Notes under the pieces: model-generated | The model's database searches: none | Told to the model about the DNA's origin: nothing | Seen by the model: only the letters and a program-made list of their open reading frames with translations | NCBI GenBank assembly: GCA_028291885.1 | Contig: JAQGNJ010000191.1 | Location: 1-32,538 of the forward strand | DNA: 32,538 nucleotides | Reading direction: 5' to 3' | Source of the DNA: Ramlibacter sp. | Lineage (GTDB): Bacteria; Pseudomonadota; Gammaproteobacteria; Burkholderiales; Burkholderiaceae_C | Made by a program: the position numbers and the translations under genes | In this document: positions 9,796 through 16,959 of the stretch, piece by piece | Position numbering within the stretch: position 1 is the first letter of the stretch | Layout: every line of letters starts with the position of its first letter

Positions 9796-10239
9796 ATGTT
9801 CAAACGCATCCTCGTGGCCACCGACGGCAGCGCGCTGTCCGGGAAGGCCGTGGACCAGGCGATCGGCCTGGCTCGCGCCCTCGGGGCCGGGCTGTTCGCG
9901 CTCAAGGTGGTCCACCTGCAGATGGAAGCGCACTGGGACGGCGAGTTGATCCACGAGCGCTCGGCCCACGCCAGGCGGGAAGCGGAGCAGACGGAAGCGG
10001 CGAGGGCCGTCGTCGAAGCGGTGCGGACCGCCGGCGCCGCGGCCGCCGTCCAGGTCACGCCGCTGACCGTCAAGGCGGCCTCAGTCGCCGACGCCGTGAT
10101 CGACACCGCACAGAAGAATGCCTGCGACCTGATCGTGATGGCATCGCACGGCCGCCGCGGCCTGGCGCGGGTGCTGCTCGGCAGCGAGACCCAGCACGTC
10201 CTGACGCATTCGCAGATCCCGGTGCTGGTGCTGCGCTAA
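9796..10239 (+). CDS. Universal stress protein (UspA family)
   Basis: This 147-residue single-domain Usp protein begins MFKRILVATDGSALSGKAVDQAI, the standard first strand and loop. It ends with the nucleotide-binding signature MASHGRRGLARVLLGSETQHVL followed by IPVLVLR, so it belongs to the ATP-binding subclass. These cytoplasmic dimers are induced by starvation, redox and other stresses; the exact function varies. It has its own AGGAGA ribosome site and a possible promoter, and is separated from the catabolic cluster by 79 bases, so it is probably a stand-alone gene. It converges with hemW. Confidence 0.92.
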   Translation: MFKRILVATDGSALSGKAVDQAIGLARALGAGLFALKVVHLQMEAHWDGELIHERSAHARREAEQTEAARAVVEAVRTAGAAAAVQVTPLTVKAASVADAVIDTAQKNACDLIVMASHGRRGLARVLLGSETQHVLTHSQIPVLVLR

Positions 10240-10251
10240 ACCCTTCGTATG

Positions 10252-10267
10252 CTGTCAGTCCTGACAG
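10252..10267. repeat. Inverted repeat CTGTCAG-TC-CTGACAG after uspA
   Basis: Two 7-base arms (10252–10258 and 10261–10267) are perfectly complementary with two bases between them. CTGACAGGG recurs at 10388–10396 near the hemW stop codon. The dyad lies between two convergent genes and may help end transcription or be a protein-binding dyad. There is no T tract. Confidence 0.5.
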
Positions 10268-10284
10268 GGCGGGTTCGCTGGAAC

Positions 10285-10293
10285 TGTGGATAA
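10285..10293 (-). promoter_or_regulatory. DnaA box (perfect TTATCCACA on minus strand)
   Basis: TGTGGATAA on the plus strand is the reverse complement of the strongest DnaA-binding sequence. It lies in the non-coding space between convergent uspA and hemW and has a second identical copy 70 bases away in the same orientation. Confidence 0.6.
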
Positions 10294-10338
10294 GAAACTG
10301 GACTTGTTCGCGCCGCAACGCAGGCGCCATCCGGGCAA

Positions 10339-10354
10339 GCGCAAGCCCTTGCGC
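10339..10354. repeat. Inverted repeat GCGCAAG-CC-CTTGCGC abutting the second DnaA box
   Basis: Seven-base arms at 10339–10345 and 10348–10354 are perfectly complementary. The dyad ends on the base before the second DnaA box, which makes a compact composite site. Confidence 0.5.
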
Positions 10355-10363
10355 TGTGGATAA
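10355..10363 (-). promoter_or_regulatory. Second DnaA box (perfect TTATCCACA on minus strand)
   Basis: TGTGGATAA occurs again exactly 70 bases after the first copy, in the same orientation, about seven helical turns away. Both lie outside coding sequence. Confidence 0.6.
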
Positions 10364-10403
10364 CCGCAGAGCCAGAGTTTGCGAAAACTGACAGGGTGCC
10401 CGC

Positions 10404-11627
10404 TCAGCCCGGCAGGAAAAGCGCCTGCAGGTCGCTGAGGAAGTCGAAGCCCCGCTCGGTCGGCCTGACCCGGTGCAGGTCGCGTTCGATGAGGCCCTTG
10501 GCTTGCGCCTCATCCAGCGGTTTGCGGATGACGGTGAGCGGCAGGCCGGTGCGGTCCGAAAAATCCTGCAGCGCGAAGCCGTCCTTGAGCCGCAGCGCGT
10601 TGAGCATGAATTCGAATGGCAACTCGGCGCGGCCGACCTCGTCGTCCTGCGTCACCGCGTTGCCGGCCAGCGCCTTGTCCATGTAGAGCCGCGGCTCGCG
10701 GAAACGGACCTGGCGCACGACCCGGTGGGCGAAACTGAGCTTGCTGTGGGCGCCGGCGCCCAGCCCCAGGTAGTCGCCGAACTGCCAGTAGTTGAGGTTG
10801 TGCCAGCAGCGGTGGCCGGGCTTGGCATAGGCGGAAACCTCGTAGCGCTCCATGCCGGCGCCGGCCGTCATCTCGGTGATGCGGTCGAGCATCGCGTAGG
10901 CCGCGTCGTCCTCGGGCACCTGCGGCGGGAACTTCGCGAACATGGTGTTGGGCTCGATCGTCAGGTGGTAGATCGAGATGTGCGGCGGCATCATGGACAG
11001 CGCCGTCGACATGTCCTGCTCCATCTGCCCGAGCGACTGGCCGGGCAGCGCATACATGATGTCCAGGTTGAAGGTGTCGAAGGAGAGCGCAGCCTCCTCC
11101 ACCGCCGCGATCGCCTGCGCGCGGTCATGCACCCGGCCCAGCGCCTTCAGGTGCTCGTCGTCGAAGCTCTGCACGCCGATGGAAAGCCGGGTGACGCCCG
11201 CGCCGCGGTATGCGCGGAAGCGGTCCTTCTCGAAGGTGCCGGGATTCGCCTCCAGCGTGATCTCGCAATCCGGATCGAGCTTGAGCCGGGCCCGGACGTC
11301 GCCGAGCAGGCGGTCGATGGCCTGCGGCGAGAACAGGCTGGGCGTGCCGCCGCCGATGAAGATGCTGTGGATGGGCCGTCCCCACACCAGCGGCAGCGAC
11401 TGCTCGAGGTCGGCGACGATGGCATCGATGTAGCGCTGCTCGGGCACCTCGCCCTTCGCCTCGTGCGAGTTGAAGTCGCAGTAAGGGCACTTGCGGATGC
11501 ACCAGGGCAGGTGGATGTACAGCGACAGCGGCGGCAGCGACGGCAGTTGCAGCGTCCCCGGACGCATCGAGTGCACGACGTCGCGCGGCGCCGCGGCGCC
11601 GTTTGAGGCGGGAACGATGGGGATCAC
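10404..11627 (-). CDS. hemW: Radical SAM heme chaperone HemW
   Basis: This 407-residue protein has the radical-SAM motif CIRKCPYCDF (C43, C47, C50), then SIFIGGGTPSLFS and GVQSFDDEHLKALGRVH, which separate HemW from true coproporphyrinogen dehydrogenase HemN. HemW binds heme and a [4Fe-4S] cluster and delivers heme to membrane targets. The C-terminal third carries the HemW winged-helix-like region. I chose the GTG at 11627 because it overlaps the rdgB stop codon (GTGA), the usual coupling in this operon. An ATG at residue 21 (MRPGTLQ) is the alternative. The frame continues upstream, but that part is antisense-type shadow of rdgB. Confidence 0.9.
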   Translation of the reverse strand: MIPIVPASNGAAAPRDVVHSMRPGTLQLPSLPPLSLYIHLPWCIRKCPYCDFNSHEAKGEVPEQRYIDAIVADLEQSLPLVWGRPIHSIFIGGGTPSLFSPQAIDRLLGDVRARLKLDPDCEITLEANPGTFEKDRFRAYRGAGVTRLSIGVQSFDDEHLKALGRVHDRAQAIAAVEEAALSFDTFNLDIMYALPGQSLGQMEQDMSTALSMMPPHISIYHLTIEPNTMFAKFPPQVPEDDAAYAMLDRITEMTAGAGMERYEVSAYAKPGHRCWHNLNYWQFGDYLGLGAGAHSKLSFAHRVVRQVRFREPRLYMDKALAGNAVTQDDEVGRAELPFEFMLNALRLKDGFALQDFSDRTGLPLTVIRKPLDEAQAKGLIERDLHRVRPTERGFDFLSDLQALFLPG

Positions 11628-12232
11628 GGCGCCCACCTCTCGCGCATCAGCTCCAGCATCTGGCGCGCCGCCATGCCGCGGTGGCTGCTGGCGTTCTTCA
11701 CCTCCACCGGCAGCTGTGCGAAGGTCTGGCCGAAGCGAGGAATGAACATGACGGGATCGAAGCCGAAGCCGTTGCCGCCCACCGGCTCGCGCGCGATCTC
11801 GCCGGCGACCCGGCCCACGGCGATCAGCGGCTCCGGATCCTCCGGCGAGCGGACCGCGACCAGCGTGCTGACCAGCGCCGCCCTGCGGTTGGCGACGTCG
11901 CGCATCTGCTCCAGCAGCGCGCGCACGTTGTTGTCGTCGCCCTTTTCGTAGCCGAACTGCGTCGCGTAGAAGGCGGTGTCGACGCCCGGCAGGCCGCCGA
12001 ACGCATCGACGCACAGTCCCGCGTCGTCGGCCAGAGCGGGCAGCCCCGTGTGCTGGGAGGCGTTGCGGGCCTTGGCGAGCGCGTTCTCGACGAAGGTGCG
12101 GTGCGGCTCCTGCGCCTCGGGCACGCCCAGCTCCGACTGGCGCACCAGCTCGACGCCGAGCGGCGCCAGCATCGCCTGCAGTTCGGCCAGCTTGCCCCGG
12201 TTGTTCGACGCCAGCACCAGCCTGGAAGTCAT
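11624..12232 (-). CDS. rdgB: RdgB/HAM1 non-canonical purine NTP pyrophosphatase
   Basis: This 202-residue protein begins RLVLASNNRGKLAEL, the SNN-x-GK substrate-binding loop of the HAM1/ITPA family. It continues with the ENALAKAR helix and LPALADDAGLCVDAFGGLPGV, which carries the catalytic aspartates. It hydrolyses dITP, ITP and XTP to monophosphates, keeping deaminated purines out of nucleic acids. It lies between rph and hemW on the same strand and overlaps hemW by four bases, a gene order common in Burkholderiales. The ribosome site before its ATG is weak, so it may depend partly on translation from rph. Confidence 0.95.
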   Translation of the reverse strand: MTSRLVLASNNRGKLAELQAMLAPLGVELVRQSELGVPEAQEPHRTFVENALAKARNASQHTGLPALADDAGLCVDAFGGLPGVDTAFYATQFGYEKGDDNNVRALLEQMRDVANRRAALVSTLVAVRSPEDPEPLIAVGRVAGEIAREPVGGNGFGFDPVMFIPRFGQTFAQLPVEVKNASSHRGMAARQMLELMRERWAP

Positions 12233-12266
12233 GATGGAGTCCGCGTGCGGCGGCTCGCGCCGCCCG

Positions 12267-12995
12267 TCAAGCCATGAGGGCTGCGCGCTGCAGCCGGACC
12301 AGCTCGGCGATGCCCTTTTCGGCCAGGCGCAGGAGCTCGTCCATCTCCTTGCGGGTGAACGCCGCGCCCTCGGCCGTGCCCTGCACCTCGATGTAGTGGC
12401 CCTGGCCCGTCATGACCACGTTCATGTCGGTGTCGCAGGCCACGTCCTCGATGTATTCCAGGTCCAGCAGCGGCGCGCCCTCGACGATGCCGACCGACAC
12501 CGCCGCGACCTCGCCGATGATCGGCGTCGCCGCCAGCTTGCCCTGCGCCATGAGCCTGGTCACCGCATCCATGGCCGCGACGTAGGCGCCGGTAATGGCC
12601 GCCGTGCGCGTGCCGCCGTCGGCCTGCAACACGTCGCAATCGAGCTGGATGGTGCGTTCGCCCAGCGCCTTGAGGTCGAAGACGGCGCGCATGGAGCGGC
12701 CGATCAGCCGCTGGATCTCCTGGGTGCGGCCGCTCTGCTTGCCCCTTGCCGCTTCGCGGTCGCCGCGGGTGTGGGTGGCGCGCGGCAGCATGCCGTATTC
12801 CGCCGTGACCCAGCCCTCGCCGCTGCCCCGCTTGTGCGGCGGAACGCGGTCTTCGACCGACGCCGTGCACAGCACCTTGGTGTCGCCGAACTCGATCAGC
12901 ACCGAACCCTCGGCGTGGATGGTGAAGCCGCGGGTGATGCGCACCGGGCGCAGCTGGTCGGCGGCTCGACCGCCGCTACGTGCAAATTCTGTCAT
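12267..12995 (-). CDS. rph: Ribonuclease PH
   Basis: This 242-residue protein has the standard length for full-length RNase PH. It shows the N-terminal [33 protein letters not shown] block, [16 protein letters not shown] with the phosphate-binding arginines, and [22 protein letters not shown]. The enzyme is a hexameric phosphorolytic 3'-exonuclease that trims tRNA and rRNA ends. It starts nine bases after the stop codon of the PP2C gene on the same strand. The C-terminus is intact, unlike the frameshifted copy of E. coli K-12. Confidence 0.96.
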   Translation of the reverse strand: MTEFARSGGRAADQLRPVRITRGFTIHAEGSVLIEFGDTKVLCTASVEDRVPPHKRGSGEGWVTAEYGMLPRATHTRGDREAARGKQSGRTQEIQRLIGRSMRAVFDLKALGERTIQLDCDVLQADGGTRTAAITGAYVAAMDAVTRLMAQGKLAATPIIGEVAAVSVGIVEGAPLLDLEYIEDVACDTDMNVVMTGQGHYIEVQGTAEGAAFTRKEMDELLRLAEKGIAELVRLQRAALMA

Positions 12996-13004
12996 CCGGA
13001 GAGT

Positions 13005-13907
13005 TTAGGTCTTCCGCGCTGCCGAGCGGCGGATCGCCTCGTTGATCTCGGCGATCGAGCGCTCGATGGCGGCGTCGTCGAGGTCTTCCATGGACGTGTC
13101 GAGCACGCCCGCCTGGATGGTCGAGGCGAACACGCCGTCGCTGATGCTGTCGGTGGAGATGCCGCGCGTCGACTCGAAGCTGTCCGGCGTCTCCCATTCG
13201 AAGGCGATCACCGTCACGTTGTCGGAGTGGTCGCCGCCGTTGCGCAGCGCCAGTTCCACCAGGTCGGGCACGGCGTCCGAGACCGACTGGGTGCTCAGGT
13301 GGCGGACGATGTCCACGTCGTTGAGGCTGCCCCACAGGCCGTCCGAGCACAGCAGGATCTTGTCGCCCTGCTGCAGCACGATGGGGCCGGTGACGTCGAA
13401 CACCGGCTTGGTCGGCGAGCCCAGGCAGGTGAACAGGATGTTGCGGTTGATCCGGTCCATGCGGATCACGCCGGCGCTCTGCTGCTCGAGGTACGAGTGG
13501 TCGCGCGTGCGGGTCAGCAGCTCGCCGTCGCGAACGACGTACAGGCGCGAGTCGCCGCAATGGACCCAGGTCGCCGAGCCGCTCTGGACCACGGCCGCCA
13601 CCAGCGTGGTTCGCGGCGTGTCCAGCATGCCCTTTTCGCTGGCGTAACGGATGATCTGGTGGTGCGCCGCCGTCAGCGAGGTGGCGAGGAATTCGGTGAC
13701 GTCGCCGACCACCGGCCTGGCCTCCTTCTGGTACAGCGCGGAGATGGTCTGCAGCGCGAGCTGGGCCGCGACCTCGCCTTCGGGATGGCCGCCCATGCCG
13801 TCGGCGAGGACGAACAGTCCCGATTCGCGCGTGTAGCAGTAGCCCATGCGGTCTTCGTTCTTTTCGCGCCCGCCCTTGCGGCTGATCTGGAAGACGGAGA
13901 ATTTCAT
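13005..13907 (-). CDS. PP2C-family serine/threonine protein phosphatase
   Basis: This 300-residue cytoplasmic phosphatase has the PP2C metal-binding motifs: NED at 17–19, LADGMGGHPEGE (35–44), HCGDSRLYVVRDG (117–128), CSDGLWG (187–193) and HSDNVTVI (227–234). A ~60-residue acidic C-terminal tail (EDLDDAAIERSIAEINEAI) is predicted helical and may bind a partner. The ATG overlaps the stop codon of the upstream kinase gene (ATGA, 13904–13907), so the two are translationally coupled and should act as an antagonistic pair. The earlier in-frame start lies inside the kinase gene and is not used. Targets are unknown. Confidence 0.93.
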   Translation of the reverse strand: MKFSVFQISRKGGREKNEDRMGYCYTRESGLFVLADGMGGHPEGEVAAQLALQTISALYQKEARPVVGDVTEFLATSLTAAHHQIIRYASEKGMLDTPRTTLVAAVVQSGSATWVHCGDSRLYVVRDGELLTRTRDHSYLEQQSAGVIRMDRINRNILFTCLGSPTKPVFDVTGPIVLQQGDKILLCSDGLWGSLNDVDIVRHLSTQSVSDAVPDLVELALRNGGDHSDNVTVIAFEWETPDSFESTRGISTDSISDGVFASTIQAGVLDTSMEDLDDAAIERSIAEINEAIRRSAARKT

Positions 13908-14917
13908 TTTGCTTTCACACCGCCGCCGAAGCCGCTCGCGCGCCGGACGTTCTTCTTGGTCTCGGAGACCATGTTGTCGAATTGCAGCCGCATCTTCTCG
14001 CCGACCGACAGCTTGGTGTAGCGGCGCTCGCCTTCGCGGCTGAGCTCCTTCTGCAGCGCGAACACCGATTGCGGCCGGGACAGCGGATCCAGCGACATGC
14101 ACCATTCCACGACCTCGATGAGGTTGTCCGAATAAACGCCGCGCAGCCGCGACAGGGCCAGCGCCAGGCGGTCCTTCTCGAGCCGCTGCGGCGCGTCGTT
14201 GGGCGGATAGCCCTGCATGCAGGCATAGATGCAGGCGCCGATCGCGTAGATGTCCGTCCACGGGCCCATCGACGAATCGCGCCGGTACATCTCGGGCGCC
14301 GCGAAGCCGGGCGTGTACATCGGACGGATGAAGTTGCCGTCCGTGGACAGAACTTCGCGCGCGGCGCCGAAGTCGATCATCACGGCCTTGTTGTCGTCGG
14401 TGATGAAGATGTTCGCCGGCTTGATGTCCAGGTGCAGCATCTTGTGCTGGTGCACGATGCGCAGGCCGCGCAGGATCTCGTCGAACAGCGAGCGGATGGT
14501 CGACTCGCGGAACACCTTCTGCTTCTTGAGCTCGCGGGCGGTGATGATGAAGTCCTGCAGGGTCGCGCCCTCCAGGTAGTTCATCACCATGTAGACGGTC
14601 TCGTTCTCGCGGAAGAAATTCAGCACGCTCACGACGGAGGCATGCGAGATCTGGGCGAGCGAGCGGCCTTCCTCGAAGAAGCTCTTGAGGCCCAGGCGAT
14701 ACAGCGAGAGCTTTTCGGCCTGCACCTGGGGCAGCAATTCGCCGGGGGCCCGGCTGGCCAGCGAGGACGGCAGGTATTCCTTGACGGCGACCTGCTGGCC
14801 CTCGTTGTCCACCGCGAGGTAGACCACGCCAAACCCGCCTGCCGAGAGCTTCCGCACCACGCGATAGCCACCGATGACGGTGTCGGGCGGAAGCGGCGCT
14901 GGTTTGACCTTTGACAT
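13904..14917 (-). CDS. Hanks-type serine/threonine protein kinase
   Basis: This 337-residue kinase has a P-loop SAGGFG (25–30), the VAIK lysine K46 (VAVKEYLP), catalytic HLDIKPAN (162–169), DFG 182–184 and APE 208–210 ahead of the DIYAIGACIY helix. The catalytic loop reads HLD instead of HRD, so activation-loop phosphorylation may not be needed. There is no transmembrane segment or PASTA domain, so it is cytoplasmic. The C-terminal ~60 residues are basic (SREGERRYTKLSVGEKMR onward). It heads the minus-strand operon with PP2C, rph, rdgB and hemW. Such kinase–phosphatase pairs also occur near type VI secretion genes, but none are seen here. Confidence 0.93.
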   Translation of the reverse strand: MSKVKPAPLPPDTVIGGYRVVRKLSAGGFGVVYLAVDNEGQQVAVKEYLPSSLASRAPGELLPQVQAEKLSLYRLGLKSFFEEGRSLAQISHASVVSVLNFFRENETVYMVMNYLEGATLQDFIITARELKKQKVFRESTIRSLFDEILRGLRIVHQHKMLHLDIKPANIFITDDNKAVMIDFGAAREVLSTDGNFIRPMYTPGFAAPEMYRRDSSMGPWTDIYAIGACIYACMQGYPPNDAPQRLEKDRLALALSRLRGVYSDNLIEVVEWCMSLDPLSRPQSVFALQKELSREGERRYTKLSVGEKMRLQFDNMVSETKKNVRRASGFGGGVKAK

Positions 14918-14997
14918 AATTTAAGAATTCGGGGTCTGGCAGGCTGACCCGGTTATTCTCTGGGCATTCCCGTAACGTACCTGATAGAAAAGTCTCG
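14918..14997. promoter_or_regulatory. Divergent promoter region between kinase operon and yicC
   Basis: These 80 bases separate the kinase gene (minus) from yicC (plus), so both operons must start here or inside the flanking codons. The region is richer in A/T than its surroundings (for example AATTTAAGAATTC next to the kinase ATG). I saw no convincing −35/−10 pair in either direction. Confidence 0.5.
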
Positions 14998-15915
14998 ATG
15001 CCAGTTTACAGCATGACCGGTTATGCCAGCGCCCAGCAAAGTCCCGGGCCGGCCACCGCCGGCAGCGAGGCGAAAGCGGCCGCCACCGGCCGCCTGGGCC
15101 TGGAGATCCGCTCGGTCAACAGCCGCTTCCTCGACCTGAGTTTTCGCCTGTCGGAGGACCTGCGCCAGCACGAGCCGGCGCTGCGCGAGCTGCTCACGGC
15201 CAAACTGAAGCGAGGCAAGGTCGAAGTGCGCGCCGCCGTCGAAACCGCCGGCGCCGACACCCTGCGCGAGCCCAACCCGCGGACGCTGCAGCGCCTGAAC
15301 GCGCTGCAGGACACGGTGCGGTCCTGGCTGCCCGACGCCGGGGCGCTGAGCGTCGCCGACGTCCTGCGGCTTGGCGCGAGCGAGCAAGGCGGCGACACCG
15401 ACTGGTCCGAAGCCATGAACACGCTCGCAGGCAAGACCCTCAAGGAGCTGCTCGCGGCCCGCGAACGCGAAGGCGCGCGGCTGGCGACGATGCTCCTGGG
15501 CCACCTGCAGCAGCTGCGCGAACTGGCGCAGCAGGCCGTGCCGATGGTGCCGCAGCTGGTGGAGCAGCAACGCACCCGCTTCCTGGAGCGCTGGAAAGAG
15601 GCGATGGCGCTCGCGGAAGGCAGCACCCCGCCCGAAGCCGCGCAGGACCGCGCAATGACGGAGGCGACCTCGTTCGCGATCCGCATCGACGTCGCCGAGG
15701 AGCTGACCCGGCTCGCCTCGCACATCGAGGAGATCGAGCGCCTGATCAGAAAGGGCGGCGAGATCGGCAAGCGGCTGGACTTCCTGATCCAGGAACTGCA
15801 CCGCGAAGCCAACACCCTGGGCTCCAAGTCCGCGGCGCTGGAACTGACCCGGATCTCGGTCGACATGAAGGTGCTGGTCGAACAGATGCGCGAGCAGGTC
15901 CAGAACATCGAATGA
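14998..15915 (+). CDS. yicC: YicC-family endoribonuclease
   Basis: This 305-residue protein has the YicC N-terminal signature MTGYASAQQ, then LEIRSVNSRFLDLSFRL and LKRGKVEVRA. Its C-terminal DUF1732 block ends FLIQELHREANTLGSKS, TRISVDMKVLVEQMREQVQNIE. YicC-type proteins are hexameric RNases that act on small RNAs and mRNA. Here it sits upstream of gmk, the conserved neighbour in most proteobacteria. An internal Ala/Gly insertion (residues 17–30) is low complexity. The ribosome site is poor. Confidence 0.95.
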   Translation: MPVYSMTGYASAQQSPGPATAGSEAKAAATGRLGLEIRSVNSRFLDLSFRLSEDLRQHEPALRELLTAKLKRGKVEVRAAVETAGADTLREPNPRTLQRLNALQDTVRSWLPDAGALSVADVLRLGASEQGGDTDWSEAMNTLAGKTLKELLAAREREGARLATMLLGHLQQLRELAQQAVPMVPQLVEQQRTRFLERWKEAMALAEGSTPPEAAQDRAMTEATSFAIRIDVAEELTRLASHIEEIERLIRKGGEIGKRLDFLIQELHREANTLGSKSAALELTRISVDMKVLVEQMREQVQNIE

Positions 15916-15917
15916 AA

Positions 15918-15995
15918 ATATGAGCCCCCACGTTCACTTCGTTCTCTGCCCCCCGAGGGGGCCCAGCCCGCCTAGGGGCGGCCCGGCGGCGGTCT
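15918..15995 (+). repeat. GC-rich dispersed repeat of Comamonadaceae type at yicC–gmk junction
   Basis: The segment reads TGAGCCCCCACGTTCACTTC, then CTGCCCCCCGAGGGGGCCCA and ends GGGGCGGCCCGGCGGCGG just before the gmk ATG. I recall this pattern as an abundant short interspersed repeat in Comamonadaceae genomes. Only one copy is present in this window, so its repeat nature rests on memory. It contains the stem CCCCC/GGGGG and takes up nearly the whole intergenic space. Confidence 0.55.
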
Positions 15996-15996
15996 G

Positions 15997-16617
15997 ATGG
16001 ATTACCCCGGCAACCTCTTCGTCGTCGCCGCCCCCAGCGGGGCGGGCAAGTCCAGCCTGGTCAAGGCCCTGCTGGAGCTGGACTCGCGGGTCCAGCCTTC
16101 CGTCTCGCACACCACGCGCCCGCCTCGCGGCCAGGAAAAGCACGGCCGCGAATACTTTTTCGTTCCTGCCGAGGAATTCGACACGATGGTGTTGGCCGGC
16201 GCCTTCGTGGAGTGGGCGCACGTGCACGGCCAGCGCTACGGAACCTCGCGCAAGGCGATCGAGGAGCGGATCGCCCAGGGCGCCGACGTCATCCTGGAGA
16301 TCGACTTCCAGGGCGCGCTGCAGATCAAGCGCATCTTCGCCAACGCGGTCCTGATCTTCATCCTGCCTCCGAGCTGGGAAGAGCTGCGGTCTCGGCTGGA
16401 GCGGCGCGGCGAGGATTCGCCCGAGGTGATCGAGCTGCGGCTCAAGAACGCCGCGACGGAAATGGCGCAAGCAAGGGAATTCGACTTCGTTATAATCAAC
16501 GAGTTATTTGAACGGGCCCTGTTCGACCTCAAGGCCATTGTTCACGCCCAGCGCCTGAAGTTCTCGGCCCAACGCCGCGCCCGTGCCGACACCTTCAAGG
16601 CCCTCAACATCACCTGA
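15997..16617 (+). CDS. gmk: Guanylate kinase
   Basis: This 206-residue protein has the P-loop [36 protein letters not shown] for GMP binding, and the [15 protein letters not shown] segment. It converts GMP to GDP with ATP and so affects GTP and (p)ppGpp pools, fitting its location upstream of rpoZ and spoT. The ATG at 15997 follows the GC-rich repeat directly, without a recognisable ribosome site, so it may rely on coupling to yicC. Length is standard. Confidence 0.97.
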   Translation: MDYPGNLFVVAAPSGAGKSSLVKALLELDSRVQPSVSHTTRPPRGQEKHGREYFFVPAEEFDTMVLAGAFVEWAHVHGQRYGTSRKAIEERIAQGADVILEIDFQGALQIKRIFANAVLIFILPPSWEELRSRLERRGEDSPEVIELRLKNAATEMAQAREFDFVIINELFERALFDLKAIVHAQRLKFSAQRRARADTFKALNIT

Positions 16618-16659
16618 TCGCTCCGCCGGAGCCGATCCTTGATCCCACCGGAGAAATTC

Positions 16660-16863
16660 ATGGCCCGCATCACCGTCGAAGACTGCCTGGAAAAAATCCC
16701 GAACCGCTTCCAGCTCGTGCTGGCGGCAACCTACCGCGCGCGCATGCTCAGCCAGGGCCACGCACCCAAGATCGAGAGCAAGAACAAGCCCGGCGTCACC
16801 GCGCTGCGCGAGATCGCCGAGGGCAAGATCGGCCTGGAGATGCTCAAGAAGGTCCCCGGCTGA
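16660..16863 (+). CDS. rpoZ: RNA polymerase omega subunit
   Basis: This 67-residue protein is full-length omega for betaproteobacteria. It begins [20 protein letters not shown] and contains [11 protein letters not shown] and the [16 protein letters not shown] helix. Omega assists β' folding and forms one of the (p)ppGpp binding sites with β'. The gene lies 42 bases after gmk, has CCGGAG upstream of the ATG, and is followed by a strong terminator before spoT. Confidence 0.97.
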   Translation: MARITVEDCLEKIPNRFQLVLAATYRARMLSQGHAPKIESKNKPGVTALREIAEGKIGLEMLKKVPG

Positions 16864-16888
16864 CCGGCCCACACGTCTCGTCACCAAT

Positions 16889-16915
16889 AAAAGCACCGCG
16901 ACGCGGTGCTTTTTT
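16889..16915 (+). terminator. Rho-independent terminator after rpoZ
   Basis: The arms AAAAGCACCGC (16889–16899) and GCGGTGCTTTT (16903–16913) form a perfect 11-bp stem with a GAC loop, ending in a run of T to 16915. It is the textbook end of the yicC–gmk–rpoZ transcript. The symmetrical A run suggests it works in both directions. Confidence 0.92.
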
Positions 16916-16943
16916 GTTGGCGCGCCACGCTGGCGGAGGGGCT

Positions 16944-16959
16944 TGCTACATTAAAGGCA
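16944..16959 (+). promoter_or_regulatory. Extended −10 promoter abutting the spoT start codon
   Basis: TTGCTACATT (16943–16952 region) gives an extended −10 (TGC then TACATT at 16947–16952). Six bases later comes the A of the spoT ATG at 16959, the position where transcription would be expected to start. No recognisable −35 or ribosome site lies between. This predicts a leaderless spoT message. Confidence 0.4.

Noticed and set aside
10240-10403. Replication origin at the DnaA-box pair
   Set aside because: Only two boxes, no AT-rich unwinding region, and no dnaA, dnaN, gyrB or parAB genes nearby. A titration or regulatory site is the more modest reading.
10404-11627. Oxygen-independent coproporphyrinogen III dehydrogenase (HemN)
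   Set aside because: Length and the CIRKCPYCDF spacing with HemW-type C-terminus fit the heme chaperone; gene position next to rdgB also fits hemW.
16932-16948. Sigma-54-like promoter (TGGCGG…TTGCTA) upstream of spoT
   Set aside because: The invariant GG and GC are eleven bases apart instead of ten, and the CAC part of the −24 box is missing. An extended −10 fits the same bases better.
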